From positions 1-22,730 of the IMG/VR virus record IMGVR_UViG_3300007539_000248: 22,730 nucleotides of DNA, one strand, 5' to 3'. Under the pieces are notes generated by a model. The model was given only the letters and a program-made list of their open reading frames with translations, made no database searches and had not been told where the DNA came from. This stretch comes from a virus. A program made the translations under genes and the position numbers. Shown piece by piece: positions 8,084 through 14,679 of this stretch (positions are counted from its first letter, which is position 1; each line of letters begins with the position of its first letter).

Positions 8084-10147
8084 TCAGTCTAATGCAGACG
8101 CCTCCACTTTAGATCTAGTAGTAGGGAACCTCATTAATTCCCTGGGAGGACTAGGTATCCCAGCAAAGCCCTGAAGAGCCGCGGGCAGATTCTCAAGAGC
8201 TGTGTTGGCTCTTTGAAGCTCTTCAACAATCTCTGTATTGCCTTGATCGATACTTACCCTTACGTTGGGATCAGATACTTGAGTGGGTGTCGAAGGGGGA
8301 GCCTTTACACCTTGAGCTTGCTGAATCTCTCTACTCATTTGGCTAGATTTAAAATCTTCGTCAAAAACATCATGAACAGCAGTCGCAGTTTTGTCTGCTA
8401 GCAATGAACCTGCAATACCTCCAATAATGGCTCCCGCTAAAGCTCCAATCGGACCAAGAGGAGCACCCGCAAGAGCCCCAGCACTCGCGCCACCGACAGC
8501 GCCTCCCGTAGTAGCCACACCTCTAACAGCCGCCCTGGACTTATCCCCAGTCTCAGCAAGCTCGCTGCCAGCCGCGATTACGCCTCCCAAGGGCGCGGCA
8601 AGTTTGCCCGCACCTCTGAGAAGCTTGCTGCTCATAACTTTATTCATGCCGGGGGACAGTGCTGATCTCGGCTTCATTCCTGCTTTTGTCAACCCTTTTG
8701 CTAGACCTGACTGCGTGCCCGTAAATGCTTTACCAATTAGCTTGCTTCCTGTCCTGCCTACTGCGGGTATAACGGAAGGTGCCGCAGAAAAGAGAAGGCT
8801 AGAGGCAAGCCCGTACAGCGACAGTGTAACGACCTTCAAAGCATTATCAAGACCTGTAGCAGTACCTATCATGCTTCCAAGAGAATCCGACACCTCATCC
8901 ATGGCGGGCACTAAACTGTCAAGGACCTTTCCTTGCATTCCTGCTTTATCATCCAGTCCCGCTAGGGTTGTACTGAACAATAGCATGTTCTCCATAGCCT
9001 CGCTAGAAGCTTCTCCGATAGATCGAGCCGCGTCTGCTTGTCTCTTAGCAGCTTCTTGAGGATCTACTTGTTGAGTCATGATACTAAGAATATCAGTACC
9101 TTTTTCAGCAGCTACTCTCGAAGCTCTTTGAGCTTTGAATACGTTTTCAAGGCTAAAGGTTTCTCCCATCGCCCCCTGTAACCCTGCCAGGAGCCGCTCC
9201 AACTCAATTCCAGATCTACCTTCTGTCTGCGCGGCCAAACCCTCAATGGCTTCAGCGATAAACTTAACCATCCCCTCTGGATCTGTCTCATCGGGCGCAG
9301 CAATACCAAGCTGGCCCGCAATTGCAGGAAGGCGTACTATATTTTCAGGGGCAGTAAGACTTCCAACAAGACTTGCTATATCAAGGTTGGGTAATGCCGT
9401 TGTAAGACCTGCTAACCCTTTCTGAATCGAGTCTGATACCTCAGGACCAAAAATAACCGACTGCTTTTGAGCTGTTCTTGTAAAAGCTGCCACGGCATCC
9501 AAAATGGAGTCGCCTAAAATACCGTTTGAAGCAGCCAATTCAAGAATGGTATTTCCAAACTCAATAGAAGCTTCCGTACTTGATCCGAGGACGTTTGTTT
9601 GAGTCGCAAGGAACTTATTAAGAGAGCCTATACCAGTGCCCAATCCAGCAGCGGTAGCAATAAACTTTTGAGTTTGTTTTCCGGTGTCTCTAATGTTTGC
9701 CCTGATCGCAGAGTCGATTAAACCTGCGAACTGAGACGGGGCAAGTCCAAACTCTCCTGCCGCCTTGGAGATAGATGCCTCGGCTCTGGATACGCCGTCT
9801 TCGAGCCTTCTCGTTCCAAGTAACTGATCTCTTCCCGTGGCTGCTGCTGAACGTGCCAAGGTATTGCCAAAGGCATTCATCTCGCCGCCAACTTTGGAAG
9901 CAAAGCTAACGACGGTTGATCCTATTTTTGTAAGGGTTGCAACAAGGACTGCTTTAGTCTTTACAAATTCCTTCGTATTTTCTTCAACAGCTTTCGTGTT
10001 ATCCTTCTGATCTTTATCGCCGTCAGAGCTTAACTTTTCAAGCTCCTCTTTCAGTTCTTTTATACCTTGGGAAACAGCATCTTGCATACCTTTAGCAAGA
10101 CGCTGATTTGCTTCCATTATCAGATTTCTGTCGGCGTCACTAAGCAT
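8084..10147 (-). CDS. Tail tape measure protein
   Basis: A 687-aa protein rich in Ala, Gly, Ser and helix-formers. Residues 1-75 are a charged predicted coiled coil (KELKEELEKLSSDGDKD). The middle is long amphipathic helix. Residues ~545-585 form a Gly/Ala-rich hydrophobic stretch (GAVGGASAGALAGA and AGAIIGGIAGSLLA), typical of the membrane-active segment of tape measures. By the usual ~0.15 nm per residue, a tail of about 100 nm is expected (inference). T4 gp29 is 590 aa. Its start overlaps the upstream stop as TAATG, and a CTAAATA motif lies 43 bases further upstream. A 222-codon open frame on the opposite strand (8391-9059) is a shadow of its Ala/Gly-rich C-terminal half. Confidence 0.9.
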   Translation of the reverse strand: MLSDADRNLIMEANQRLAKGMQDAVSQGIKELKEELEKLSSDGDKDQKDNTKAVEENTKEFVKTKAVLVATLTKIGSTVVSFASKVGGEMNAFGNTLARSAAATGRDQLLGTRRLEDGVSRAEASISKAAGEFGLAPSQFAGLIDSAIRANIRDTGKQTQKFIATAAGLGTGIGSLNKFLATQTNVLGSSTEASIEFGNTILELAASNGILGDSILDAVAAFTRTAQKQSVIFGPEVSDSIQKGLAGLTTALPNLDIASLVGSLTAPENIVRLPAIAGQLGIAAPDETDPEGMVKFIAEAIEGLAAQTEGRSGIELERLLAGLQGAMGETFSLENVFKAQRASRVAAEKGTDILSIMTQQVDPQEAAKRQADAARSIGEASSEAMENMLLFSTTLAGLDDKAGMQGKVLDSLVPAMDEVSDSLGSMIGTATGLDNALKVVTLSLYGLASSLLFSAAPSVIPAVGRTGSKLIGKAFTGTQSGLAKGLTKAGMKPRSALSPGMNKVMSSKLLRGAGKLAAPLGGVIAAGSELAETGDKSRAAVRGVATTGGAVGGASAGALAGAPLGPIGALAGAIIGGIAGSLLADKTATAVHDVFDEDFKSSQMSREIQQAQGVKAPPSTPTQVSDPNVRVSIDQGNTEIVEELQRANTALENLPAALQGFAGIPSPPRELMRFPTTRSKVEASALD

Positions 10148-10638
10148 TACGTTCTAGGGCGTTGAGAGCGGTCTAAATAGTCTCTGTAGGTATTTAGGTC
10201 TACTTGCTTTAAGTACCGTAACTTGCTGCCACGTACATCGTACTTACGAAATAACCTCTTTTCTGTGCCTGGAGTGAGGTCAATAATATCCAACATCTGT
10301 TTGAACGTAAAGGTTACTCCTGGAGTCTTGTTAATCTTGTCGCTCATCTTTCTAAGAATCTCTGCTCTTTTTCTTGCTGGAAGATAGTTAAGGTTGAAGC
10401 CCCAGATATACCTCTGGCCGTTATCGGCTTTCCATATTTGCTCTCCATCCTTCGTTGCAAGAAGTAGTAAGGGCTGTTCGTCGGTATTTCTTCGAGGTCT
10501 TCTTCTATTAGGACCAAAACTCTTGTAGCTAAAAGTAAATAAATGTCCTGTAAATCTAGACAGCCGTTTAACGCTTCCTACGCTCGATCCTGGGGTATTT
10601 CGTCTAAAACTTAGACTTGAGTAGATTTTTCTTGCCAT
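10147..10638 (-). CDS. Small basic tail/baseplate assembly candidate, 163 aa
   Basis: A 163-aa basic protein, not confidently recognised. It starts MARKIYSSLSFRRN and contains an Arg-rich stretch (GPNRRRPRRNTDE), then KDGEQIWKADNGQRYIWGFN followed by LNYLPARKRAEIL, and a C-terminal helical part. The YIWGFNLNYL patch suggests a beta-hairpin. It sits directly upstream of, and overlaps by TAATG with, the tape measure gene, which in T4 follows gp27 and gp28, so a tail or baseplate assembly role is likely from context only. On the coding strand TATAAT lies 33 bases upstream of ATG with no -35 box and no Shine-Dalgarno. The 44-base gap to the divergent 10683 gene may hold promoters for both. Confidence 0.7.
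   Translation of the reverse strand: MARKIYSSLSFRRNTPGSSVGSVKRLSRFTGHLFTFSYKSFGPNRRRPRRNTDEQPLLLLATKDGEQIWKADNGQRYIWGFNLNYLPARKRAEILRKMSDKINKTPGVTFTFKQMLDIIDLTPGTEKRLFRKYDVRGSKLRYLKQVDLNTYRDYLDRSQRPRT
10191..10197 (-). promoter_or_regulatory. CTAAATA motif, candidate late promoter (tape measure gene)
   Basis: CTAAATA lies inside the 3' end of the 163-aa gene, 43 bases upstream of the tape measure ATG at 10147. Confidence 0.35.
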
Positions 10639-10669
10639 TTTTGAAGTCGGAGGAACTTTAATCTAATAA

Positions 10670-10678
10670 TATTATATA
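10670..10678 (+). promoter_or_regulatory. TATTATATA -10-like element before the 10683 gene
   Basis: The motif ends 4 bases before ATG at 10683. The reverse strand reads TATAAT for the divergent 10638 gene, so it could work both ways. No -35 box is seen. Confidence 0.45.
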
Positions 10679-10682
10679 GAAT

Positions 10683-10991
10683 ATGGTTTCCCTAAATCTA
10701 GATGACAAAATAGAACTTGAAGAGTTCATGGAACAAGTAAACTACGCTTTATCTTTAGAGTTTAAAGAAAAATGGAGACATAGGTATTCTGATACGTTTA
10801 TTAGTGTATTTCAGAATCTTCTAATAGAAGCATTTCAAAATCAAAAACCAATAAAGATCTCTCAATTAGAGAATCAGTTTACAAACAGATATGGTTATGA
10901 TATAAATCAAGTACATGATTTTTTTGAAATGATTGATATCAGCATTTACTACCCGATTGTTTATCGCGGCTTTCCTTCGTCTTCTCGATAG
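10683..10991 (+). CDS. Hypothetical protein, 102 aa
   Basis: A 102-aa protein of unknown function with no recognised motif. It is mostly helical: an acidic first third (LDDKIELEEFMEQV), a central amphipathic helix (FISVFQNLLIEAFQ) and an aromatic-rich C-terminus (DISIYYPIVYRGF). Its codons are AT-richer than those of the structural genes. The start is set by TTATATA ending 4 bases before ATG, with no Shine-Dalgarno, as for other plus-strand genes here. Its last 53 bases overlap the end of the convergent nuclease gene, and it appears to contain a weak terminator for that gene. Being on the plus strand next to the primase islet suggests an early or replication-phase gene (inference). Confidence 0.7.
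   Translation: MVSLNLDDKIELEEFMEQVNYALSLEFKEKWRHRYSDTFISVFQNLLIEAFQNQKPIKISQLENQFTNRYGYDINQVHDFFEMIDISIYYPIVYRGFPSSSR
10840..10875 (-). terminator. Weak candidate terminator of the nuclease gene, inside the 10683 gene
   Basis: On the minus strand GATTCTCT and AGAGATC (10875-10868, 10862-10856) form a 7-bp stem with one bulge and a 5-base loop, followed by TTTATTGGTTTTTG. It lies about 64 bases past the nuclease stop. Confidence 0.4.
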
Positions 10992-11733
10992 CTTCTTCAA
11001 GCATCTTCGGAGTTCCTCCAAACTTAGGGCATAAGTTCTTGTAACCACACCAGTCACAGAACTGGTTTACTCTGGGTCGAAAGTCGTCTGCTTTCTTCTT
11101 TCTTATCTTCCACTTTTTTTCGTCAACCCTTTTAAGAAATCCGGCGACATGACTAGGAAGATACTTGATAGTAACCAAGTGTCCAGTAATTGGGTAGTAG
11201 TGGGCTACTGTAATATCACGAATATCACACTTGTAGATCTTGGAGATTGCAGCAGTATAGATCATTAGCTGAGGATCGTTATATAACTCTCGCTTAGTCT
11301 TCTCTCTCTTTGAGGTTTTGTAATCAATCACCAGATACTTTCCCGTTTGGCCTTCAACTACACGGTCAATAATTCCATTGACCTCTAGGTCAGGAATAAC
11401 TTCAACCGCGAACTTCATTTCCGTAGAAAGGCTCTTGGTGAGCTTCTTGTTGAACTCGAAAAAGTTCTTGATACATTTCTCAGTATCTTCTTCACGCCCT
11501 TCGAAGTGATAGCTATTACGTAGACGGACAGCGTGCTCCCGAAGCTCCTCTACGGACTCGGCTTCTACTCCGTCTTCAAGGATCTTGTGAATGTAAGATC
11601 CAAACTGAAGAGCATCCTTGGAAAGCCCTTCGTTGTATTCCTCGGGCAGGTAGTGTACGTACTTGTACTTATACTTCTGCTCGCATTCCGTAAATGTGTT
11701 TAATTTTGAGGGTGAGAATCCTTTTATATACAT
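10939..11733 (-). CDS. PD-(D/E)XK nuclease with probable 4Fe-4S cluster (Cas4/AddB-like)
   Basis: A 264-aa protein from ATG at 11733. The start is chosen because residues 6-25 begin with the family's characteristic FSPSKLNTFTECEQKYKYKY. Nuclease motifs are GSYIHKILE (H49), E105, GIIDR (D123), IDYKTSK (D137, K139) and DPQLMIY (Q155, Y159). Four cysteines are placed as in the iron-sulfur nucleases AddB and Cas4: C17 near the N-terminus, then C226-x2-C229-x5-C235. All catalytic residues are present, so it should be active on DNA ends or single strands, probably in recombination or replication. Its start codon overlaps that of the divergent primase gene by two bases, and its end overlaps the convergent 10683 gene. 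No CRISPR array is nearby, so a phage replication or recombination role is more likely than adaptation. Confidence 0.85.
   Translation of the reverse strand: MYIKGFSPSKLNTFTECEQKYKYKYVHYLPEEYNEGLSKDALQFGSYIHKILEDGVEAESVEELREHAVRLRNSYHFEGREEDTEKCIKNFFEFNKKLTKSLSTEMKFAVEVIPDLEVNGIIDRVVEGQTGKYLVIDYKTSKREKTKRELYNDPQLMIYTAAISKIYKCDIRDITVAHYYPITGHLVTIKYLPSHVAGFLKRVDEKKWKIRKKKADDFRPRVNQFCDWCGYKNLCPKFGGTPKMLEEAIEKTKESRDKQSGSKC
11724..11730 (+). promoter_or_regulatory. TTATATA -10-like element before the primase gene
   Basis: TTTTATATAC directly precedes ATG at 11732, with only one base between motif and start codon. It lies inside the divergent nuclease coding sequence. It fits a leaderless transcript. 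Confidence 0.4.
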
Positions 11734-12724
11734 GATGTTACCGTCCGGTGTTATTAAAGAGTACTTGCACACGAAATTCCCTGTGAATAAGGTGTTAGGG
11801 CAAGAGTTTACAACTAATTCCATCTTCGCGCAGGACGAGAAGTTCCATATGTCCATCAACATGGACACGGGGCTTTGGCAAGATTTCAAGTCGCAAGAGA
11901 CGGGAAACTTCCCTCAGCTAATCGCAGCGGTAGAGCAGATCCCTTACGATCAAGCTCTAAGTTATCTACGCTCCAAGCTGTTCGACACCCCAGAACATCT
12001 GTTTGCAATTTCTTCGGTACGGGTCGAGAATCAGAAGCCTGTCTCTAATCAAAACCTAAAAAAGATCGTATCTTCATTCTCTCCGTTTAACCCTGATGAT
12101 ATAAACAAGGAGAGCCTTTCGGATCGCCTCGCCCGTAAGTTCGTACTTTCTAGGAAGCTATCCAAATTCACTTTCTACACATCCAAGTCCGGGCGTTACG
12201 CCAACAGGATCATTATTCCCTATACTCATACGGGTAGAATCTCTGATTCGTACTATTTCCAAGCTAGAAACCTTAGCGTAATGGGCGTCAAATATCTTAA
12301 CCCCTCGCGCGAGGTTACGGGTATCAAGTCCTCAGAGATTCTATTCCCTTATCGGCAGGACTGCGATTACATCTTTATCACCGAAGGGCCTATTGACGCC
12401 ATTAGCCTTCAAGTGAACGGTATAAATGCCACCTGTACGCAGGGCAGTCATCTGTCTCATCTGCAAGCTGAATCCCTGAAGGACAAGCAGATCATCTTTG
12501 CGTACGACAACGATACGGCAGGTGCTGAAGGGGTTAAGCACGCTAGAAGAACTCTACTTAGGAAGAACAAGAACGAGTTCTGTGCAGCATGCCCTCCCTC
12601 AGGCTTTAAGGACTGGAACGACTTGCACATCGAGTGCTCCTCTCAAGACGAATTTATCTCTAAGGTGCGTGAAAGCATACGTACCGTGGACTTCGAATAC
12701 GATATCACCGAAGCACTAGGCTGA
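11732..12724 (+). CDS. DNA primase, TOPRIM domain (gp61-like)
   Basis: A 330-aa protein, close to T4 gp61 (342 aa), which makes RNA primers for the lagging strand together with the replicative helicase. The TOPRIM motifs are complete: FITEGPIDAIS (E218, D222) and FAYDNDTAGAEG (D259, D261). A later KDWNDL is also typical. The N-terminal segment (FHMSINMDTGLWQDF then GNFPQLIAAVE) has the layout of a primase zinc ribbon but contains no cysteines. ATG at 11732 is chosen because TTATATA ends 1 base before it and residues further upstream are not family-like; ATG at 11735 is an alternative. It is divergent from the nuclease with overlapping starts, and its end overlaps the convergent 12705-13595 gene by 20 bases. 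Confidence 0.85.
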   Translation: MMLPSGVIKEYLHTKFPVNKVLGQEFTTNSIFAQDEKFHMSINMDTGLWQDFKSQETGNFPQLIAAVEQIPYDQALSYLRSKLFDTPEHLFAISSVRVENQKPVSNQNLKKIVSSFSPFNPDDINKESLSDRLARKFVLSRKLSKFTFYTSKSGRYANRIIIPYTHTGRISDSYYFQARNLSVMGVKYLNPSREVTGIKSSEILFPYRQDCDYIFITEGPIDAISLQVNGINATCTQGSHLSHLQAESLKDKQIIFAYDNDTAGAEGVKHARRTLLRKNKNEFCAACPPSGFKDWNDLHIECSSQDEFISKVRESIRTVDFEYDITEALG

Positions 12725-13595
12725 ACTCTTCACTAACCACAGTCTCTTCAAAAAGATCGTACTTGACCTGAACGATGTAATCACCCGTCTCCAAGGCTTC
12801 AGTATTCCAAGTATAGAGAATGGTGTTCTCGGAGCTAACGTCAACACCTACTGAAGTCCAATCAACTATGTCCGTAATCAGGCCCGTCGTACGGGGGTTT
12901 CTTTTTCTGATTCTTATTTGAGCGTTTCGTGCTGTGCTATTTCTAAACACGTTCTTGATATCACGCGGCATATTCTTATTCGCCACAAAAATATCTGTAG
13001 AGATTCTAAGAGTCTCGACTGAACTTAGCTGAAGGTACTTCTGTTGCAGCTTGTTCTTGGCGGTAAGCTGGTAGGGCTCCACGAATGTGAGAACTCTATC
13101 TTGATATACAGTGAACTTATTCCAGTAGAGCTTGTAACCAGCAGAGGCTTCAGTTGTCTCGAAGTTTTTGACCAGCCAAGCATCAAAGTAGTTGCCGTCC
13201 GAAAGTCCCAGCGAAGAAAATTCAGGGAATACCGTACCGTCTGCGACAATTGCATAACGTCCATCGTCTTGTTTAAAGATGCCTGACGCCGTAACTGCTG
13301 TGGGATCATAAGCACTTACTTCAAGAATGTTTTGGTACGTAGCTACTTTAAGAGCTTCACCACTGGCGTTCAGCTTACCATACTGATCTGTTCCTGTAGC
13401 ACTTGAGTCCCTGTTAATGTAGATGTCCGGGCTACCGTTCGTTAGAGTGGTATCGGGTAAGATGTAACACGCGCTAATATCGTACGGGTTAAAGTACGTA
13501 CCATTATTGGTGAAGTTCATCTCAAGTAGAGTCTTGAGAAGAATACTAGGACGGTTATACCGCTTCACTACTTCAAATCCGTTAAACTGAGCCAT
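12705..13595 (-). CDS. Probable virion structural protein, 296 aa
   Basis: A 296-aa protein, not assigned to a family. It is rich in beta-forming and aromatic residues throughout, with few charges at the ends, as in tail or neck structural proteins. Examples are ILYTWNTEALETGDYIVQVK near the C-terminus, which looks like an immunoglobulin-like or fibronectin-like strand pair, and FDAWLVKNFETTEA in the middle. It follows the gp26-like gene and its -1-frame extension, roughly where T4 has genes 27 and 28, so a tail or baseplate component is plausible (inference). CTAAATA ends only 4 bases before ATG, with no Shine-Dalgarno, so the transcript could be leaderless. Its stop lies inside the convergent primase gene. 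Confidence 0.7.
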   Translation of the reverse strand: MAQFNGFEVVKRYNRPSILLKTLLEMNFTNNGTYFNPYDISACYILPDTTLTNGSPDIYINRDSSATGTDQYGKLNASGEALKVATYQNILEVSAYDPTAVTASGIFKQDDGRYAIVADGTVFPEFSSLGLSDGNYFDAWLVKNFETTEASAGYKLYWNKFTVYQDRVLTFVEPYQLTAKNKLQQKYLQLSSVETLRISTDIFVANKNMPRDIKNVFRNSTARNAQIRIRKRNPRTTGLITDIVDWTSVGVDVSSENTILYTWNTEALETGDYIVQVKYDLFEETVVSEEFSLVLR

Positions 13596-13599
13596 ACTT

Positions 13600-13606
13600 T
13601 ATTTAG
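13600..13606 (-). promoter_or_regulatory. CTAAATA motif, candidate late promoter (12705-13595 gene)
   Basis: CTAAATAAAG ends 4 bases before ATG at 13595 on the coding strand and overlaps the stop codon of the -1-frame extension. If used as a -10 element, the transcript would start at about the start codon. Confidence 0.45.
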
Positions 13607-13857
13607 GTTTTTCGAGATTTAGCTTTATCTATTTCTTCTTTCTCCCTTTCCCGCTCTTCGTTTAGAAGCTTGATGTAGTCCAATCGCTCGATCAAGGTAA
13701 GGTCTTTAACGTCTTCAAAGCTGAAATTTACGTGCTTAACAAGGATGTAGGCTTGATTCTCAAGACCTCGATCCGACCACATGCTTGTTAGCTCGCTGTA
13801 AAAAAATTGGGATTCAGATCGATAGAGACCTGATTTCTCTTGCCGCAGCCCTGGCAT
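13603..13857 (-). CDS. -1-frame extension of the gp26-like gene (gp51 position), probably expressed by frameshifting
   Basis: An 84-codon open frame whose first 70 bases lie within the gp26-like gene. The part after base 13800 looks like a real protein: FFYSELTSMW, then EDVKDLTLIERLDYIKLL and a charged helix to the end. The protein-like pattern seems to begin at the FFY, exactly where a -1 slip on seven Ts (13806-13800) in the gp26-like frame would enter this frame. The joined product would be about 344 aa (279 + 65). Without a shift, ATG at 13782 would give 59 aa, 5 bases after the upstream stop and with no Shine-Dalgarno. In T4, gene 51, a hub assembly factor, follows gene 26. I take this as a tail-assembly-chaperone-like extension; that is inference from the reading frames. 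Confidence 0.6.
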   Translation of the reverse strand: MPGLRQEKSGLYRSESQFFYSELTSMWSDRGLENQAYILVKHVNFSFEDVKDLTLIERLDYIKLLNEEREREKEEIDKAKSRKT

Positions 13858-14636
13858 GAATAGAAGAACTTGTCTTCCATACCATATTCTGAACTGAAAA
13901 TTTTGGATCGAAGAGTATCGATATCTCTAACGGTGGTCTTTCTGATAAAGGCTTCGATGATTGTCTTGTCCTTTACTCCTGCAACGCTGTAAATAAACAG
14001 GTGCATGTTTTGGTGAATGGCCTCTAGGCTGTTGTACAGATGAACGTCCTGTACGCGCGGGAGCTTGATCTGAACCTCCTGCTCGGAGTCGGGAAGAGTA
14101 AACTTCATCATGGACTCCTCCAAGGGAGTTACGCCGAGAGTCTTAATAGACAGATCGAGCTTGCTTACGGTTCCGCAGTTATCACAGGAGTGTTCGATAG
14201 GATAGACATCGCCGTACGAGATACCTCGTAAGCGGAACAGGACGTAAAGCCGATCCTGCGGCGTAAGCATTGCTACGTCGATACCTTCAACACACCTACG
14301 AAGAAGCTTCTCCAGAGTTTCGTCAGGAGAATCCATAGCCTGAGCGGATTTTAACATACGCTCTTCGTCGAAAGTGAAGGGGCGAATCTTTACTGATGTA
14401 GTTCCCGTTTCGTACAGCAGTCCGCGTGAAGGTAGGTCCACTTCAACCCAACTCATCTTAGAAGCTACTTTGCTAAGAAGCTGGTCTAGTATCTCTTCTG
14501 AGCGCCTATCAGCGGGTAGCGTTTCCGCCATTGCTTGCGCTTTCTCCGCTACACCTGTGCTCTGGGGACCTTCGGGCTCAGGAGCAACTCCTGCCTGATG
14601 TTTTTTTACAAGATCAACGATTGATTCTTCTGACAT
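13788..14636 (-). CDS. gp26-like baseplate hub assembly protein with four-Cys zinc site
   Basis: A 282-aa protein matching the T4 gp26 / T4-type baseplate family in pattern. After a low-complexity leader (residues 1-55) come WVEVDLPSRGLLYETG and VKIRPFTFDEE, then PQDRLYVLFRLRGISYGDVY. A zinc-type pair C151-x2-C154 (SCDNCG) is matched by C261-x2-C264 (SCQGCGK). Family members act in baseplate hub or tail assembly ahead of the tape measure. The final codons read AAT TTT TTT ACA, a slippery site that would fuse it to the next frame. Upstream, TATAAT on the coding strand ends 28 bases before ATG, with no -35 box and no Shine-Dalgarno; the divergent helicase gene starts 43 bases away. Confidence 0.8.
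   Translation of the reverse strand: MSEESIVDLVKKHQAGVAPEPEGPQSTGVAEKAQAMAETLPADRRSEEILDQLLSKVASKMSWVEVDLPSRGLLYETGTTSVKIRPFTFDEERMLKSAQAMDSPDETLEKLLRRCVEGIDVAMLTPQDRLYVLFRLRGISYGDVYPIEHSCDNCGTVSKLDLSIKTLGVTPLEESMMKFTLPDSEQEVQIKLPRVQDVHLYNSLEAIHQNMHLFIYSVAGVKDKTIIEAFIRKTTVRDIDTLRSKIFSSEYGMEDKFFYSCQGCGKRNQVSIDLNPNFFTAS
13800..13806 (-). promoter_or_regulatory. Slippery heptamer T_TTT_TTT, candidate -1 ribosomal frameshift site
   Basis: Seven consecutive Ts on the coding strand, phased in the gp26-like frame as (AA)T TTT TTT ACA. This is the X_XXY_YYZ form for -1 slippage, 9 bases before the stop codon. P2 uses a similar T_TTT_TTG site in its tail assembly genes E/E+E'. A small stem-loop (13767-13750, CTTGA/TCAAG with loop GAA) lies about 33 bases downstream, too far to be sure it stimulates shifting. 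Confidence 0.6.
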
Positions 14637-14663
14637 AATTTACAAAAACTTGGTTGTTTTGAT

Positions 14664-14678
14664 CTATTATAGTAATAG
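14664..14678 (+). promoter_or_regulatory. CTATTATAGTAATAG near-palindrome between gp26-like and uvsW-like genes
   Basis: A 15-base near-perfect palindrome just before TTG at 14680. On the plus strand it gives TATTAT, and on the minus strand TATAAT, for the gene starting at 14636. It is probably a bidirectional promoter element. Confidence 0.45.
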
Positions 14679-14679
14679 A

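Noticed and set aside
8391-9059. 222-codon open frame on the plus strand opposite the tape measure gene
   Set aside because: It is Ala/Pro/Ser-rich and mirrors the Ala/Gly-rich codons of the tape measure; no start signal or family pattern is seen.
11021-11066. Two 6-bp inverted repeats after the 10683 gene, possible plus-strand terminators
   Set aside because: Short stems with no T-run; they fall in conserved nuclease codons around the Fe-S cysteines.
10939-11733. Cas4-like nuclease as a sign of a CRISPR system
   Set aside because: There is no repeat array and no cas1/cas2; stand-alone Cas4/AddB-like nucleases are common in phages.
12548-12581. 7-bp inverted repeat in the primase gene, possible terminator for the 12705 gene
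   Set aside because: The 20-base loop and lack of a clear U-run make it unconvincing.
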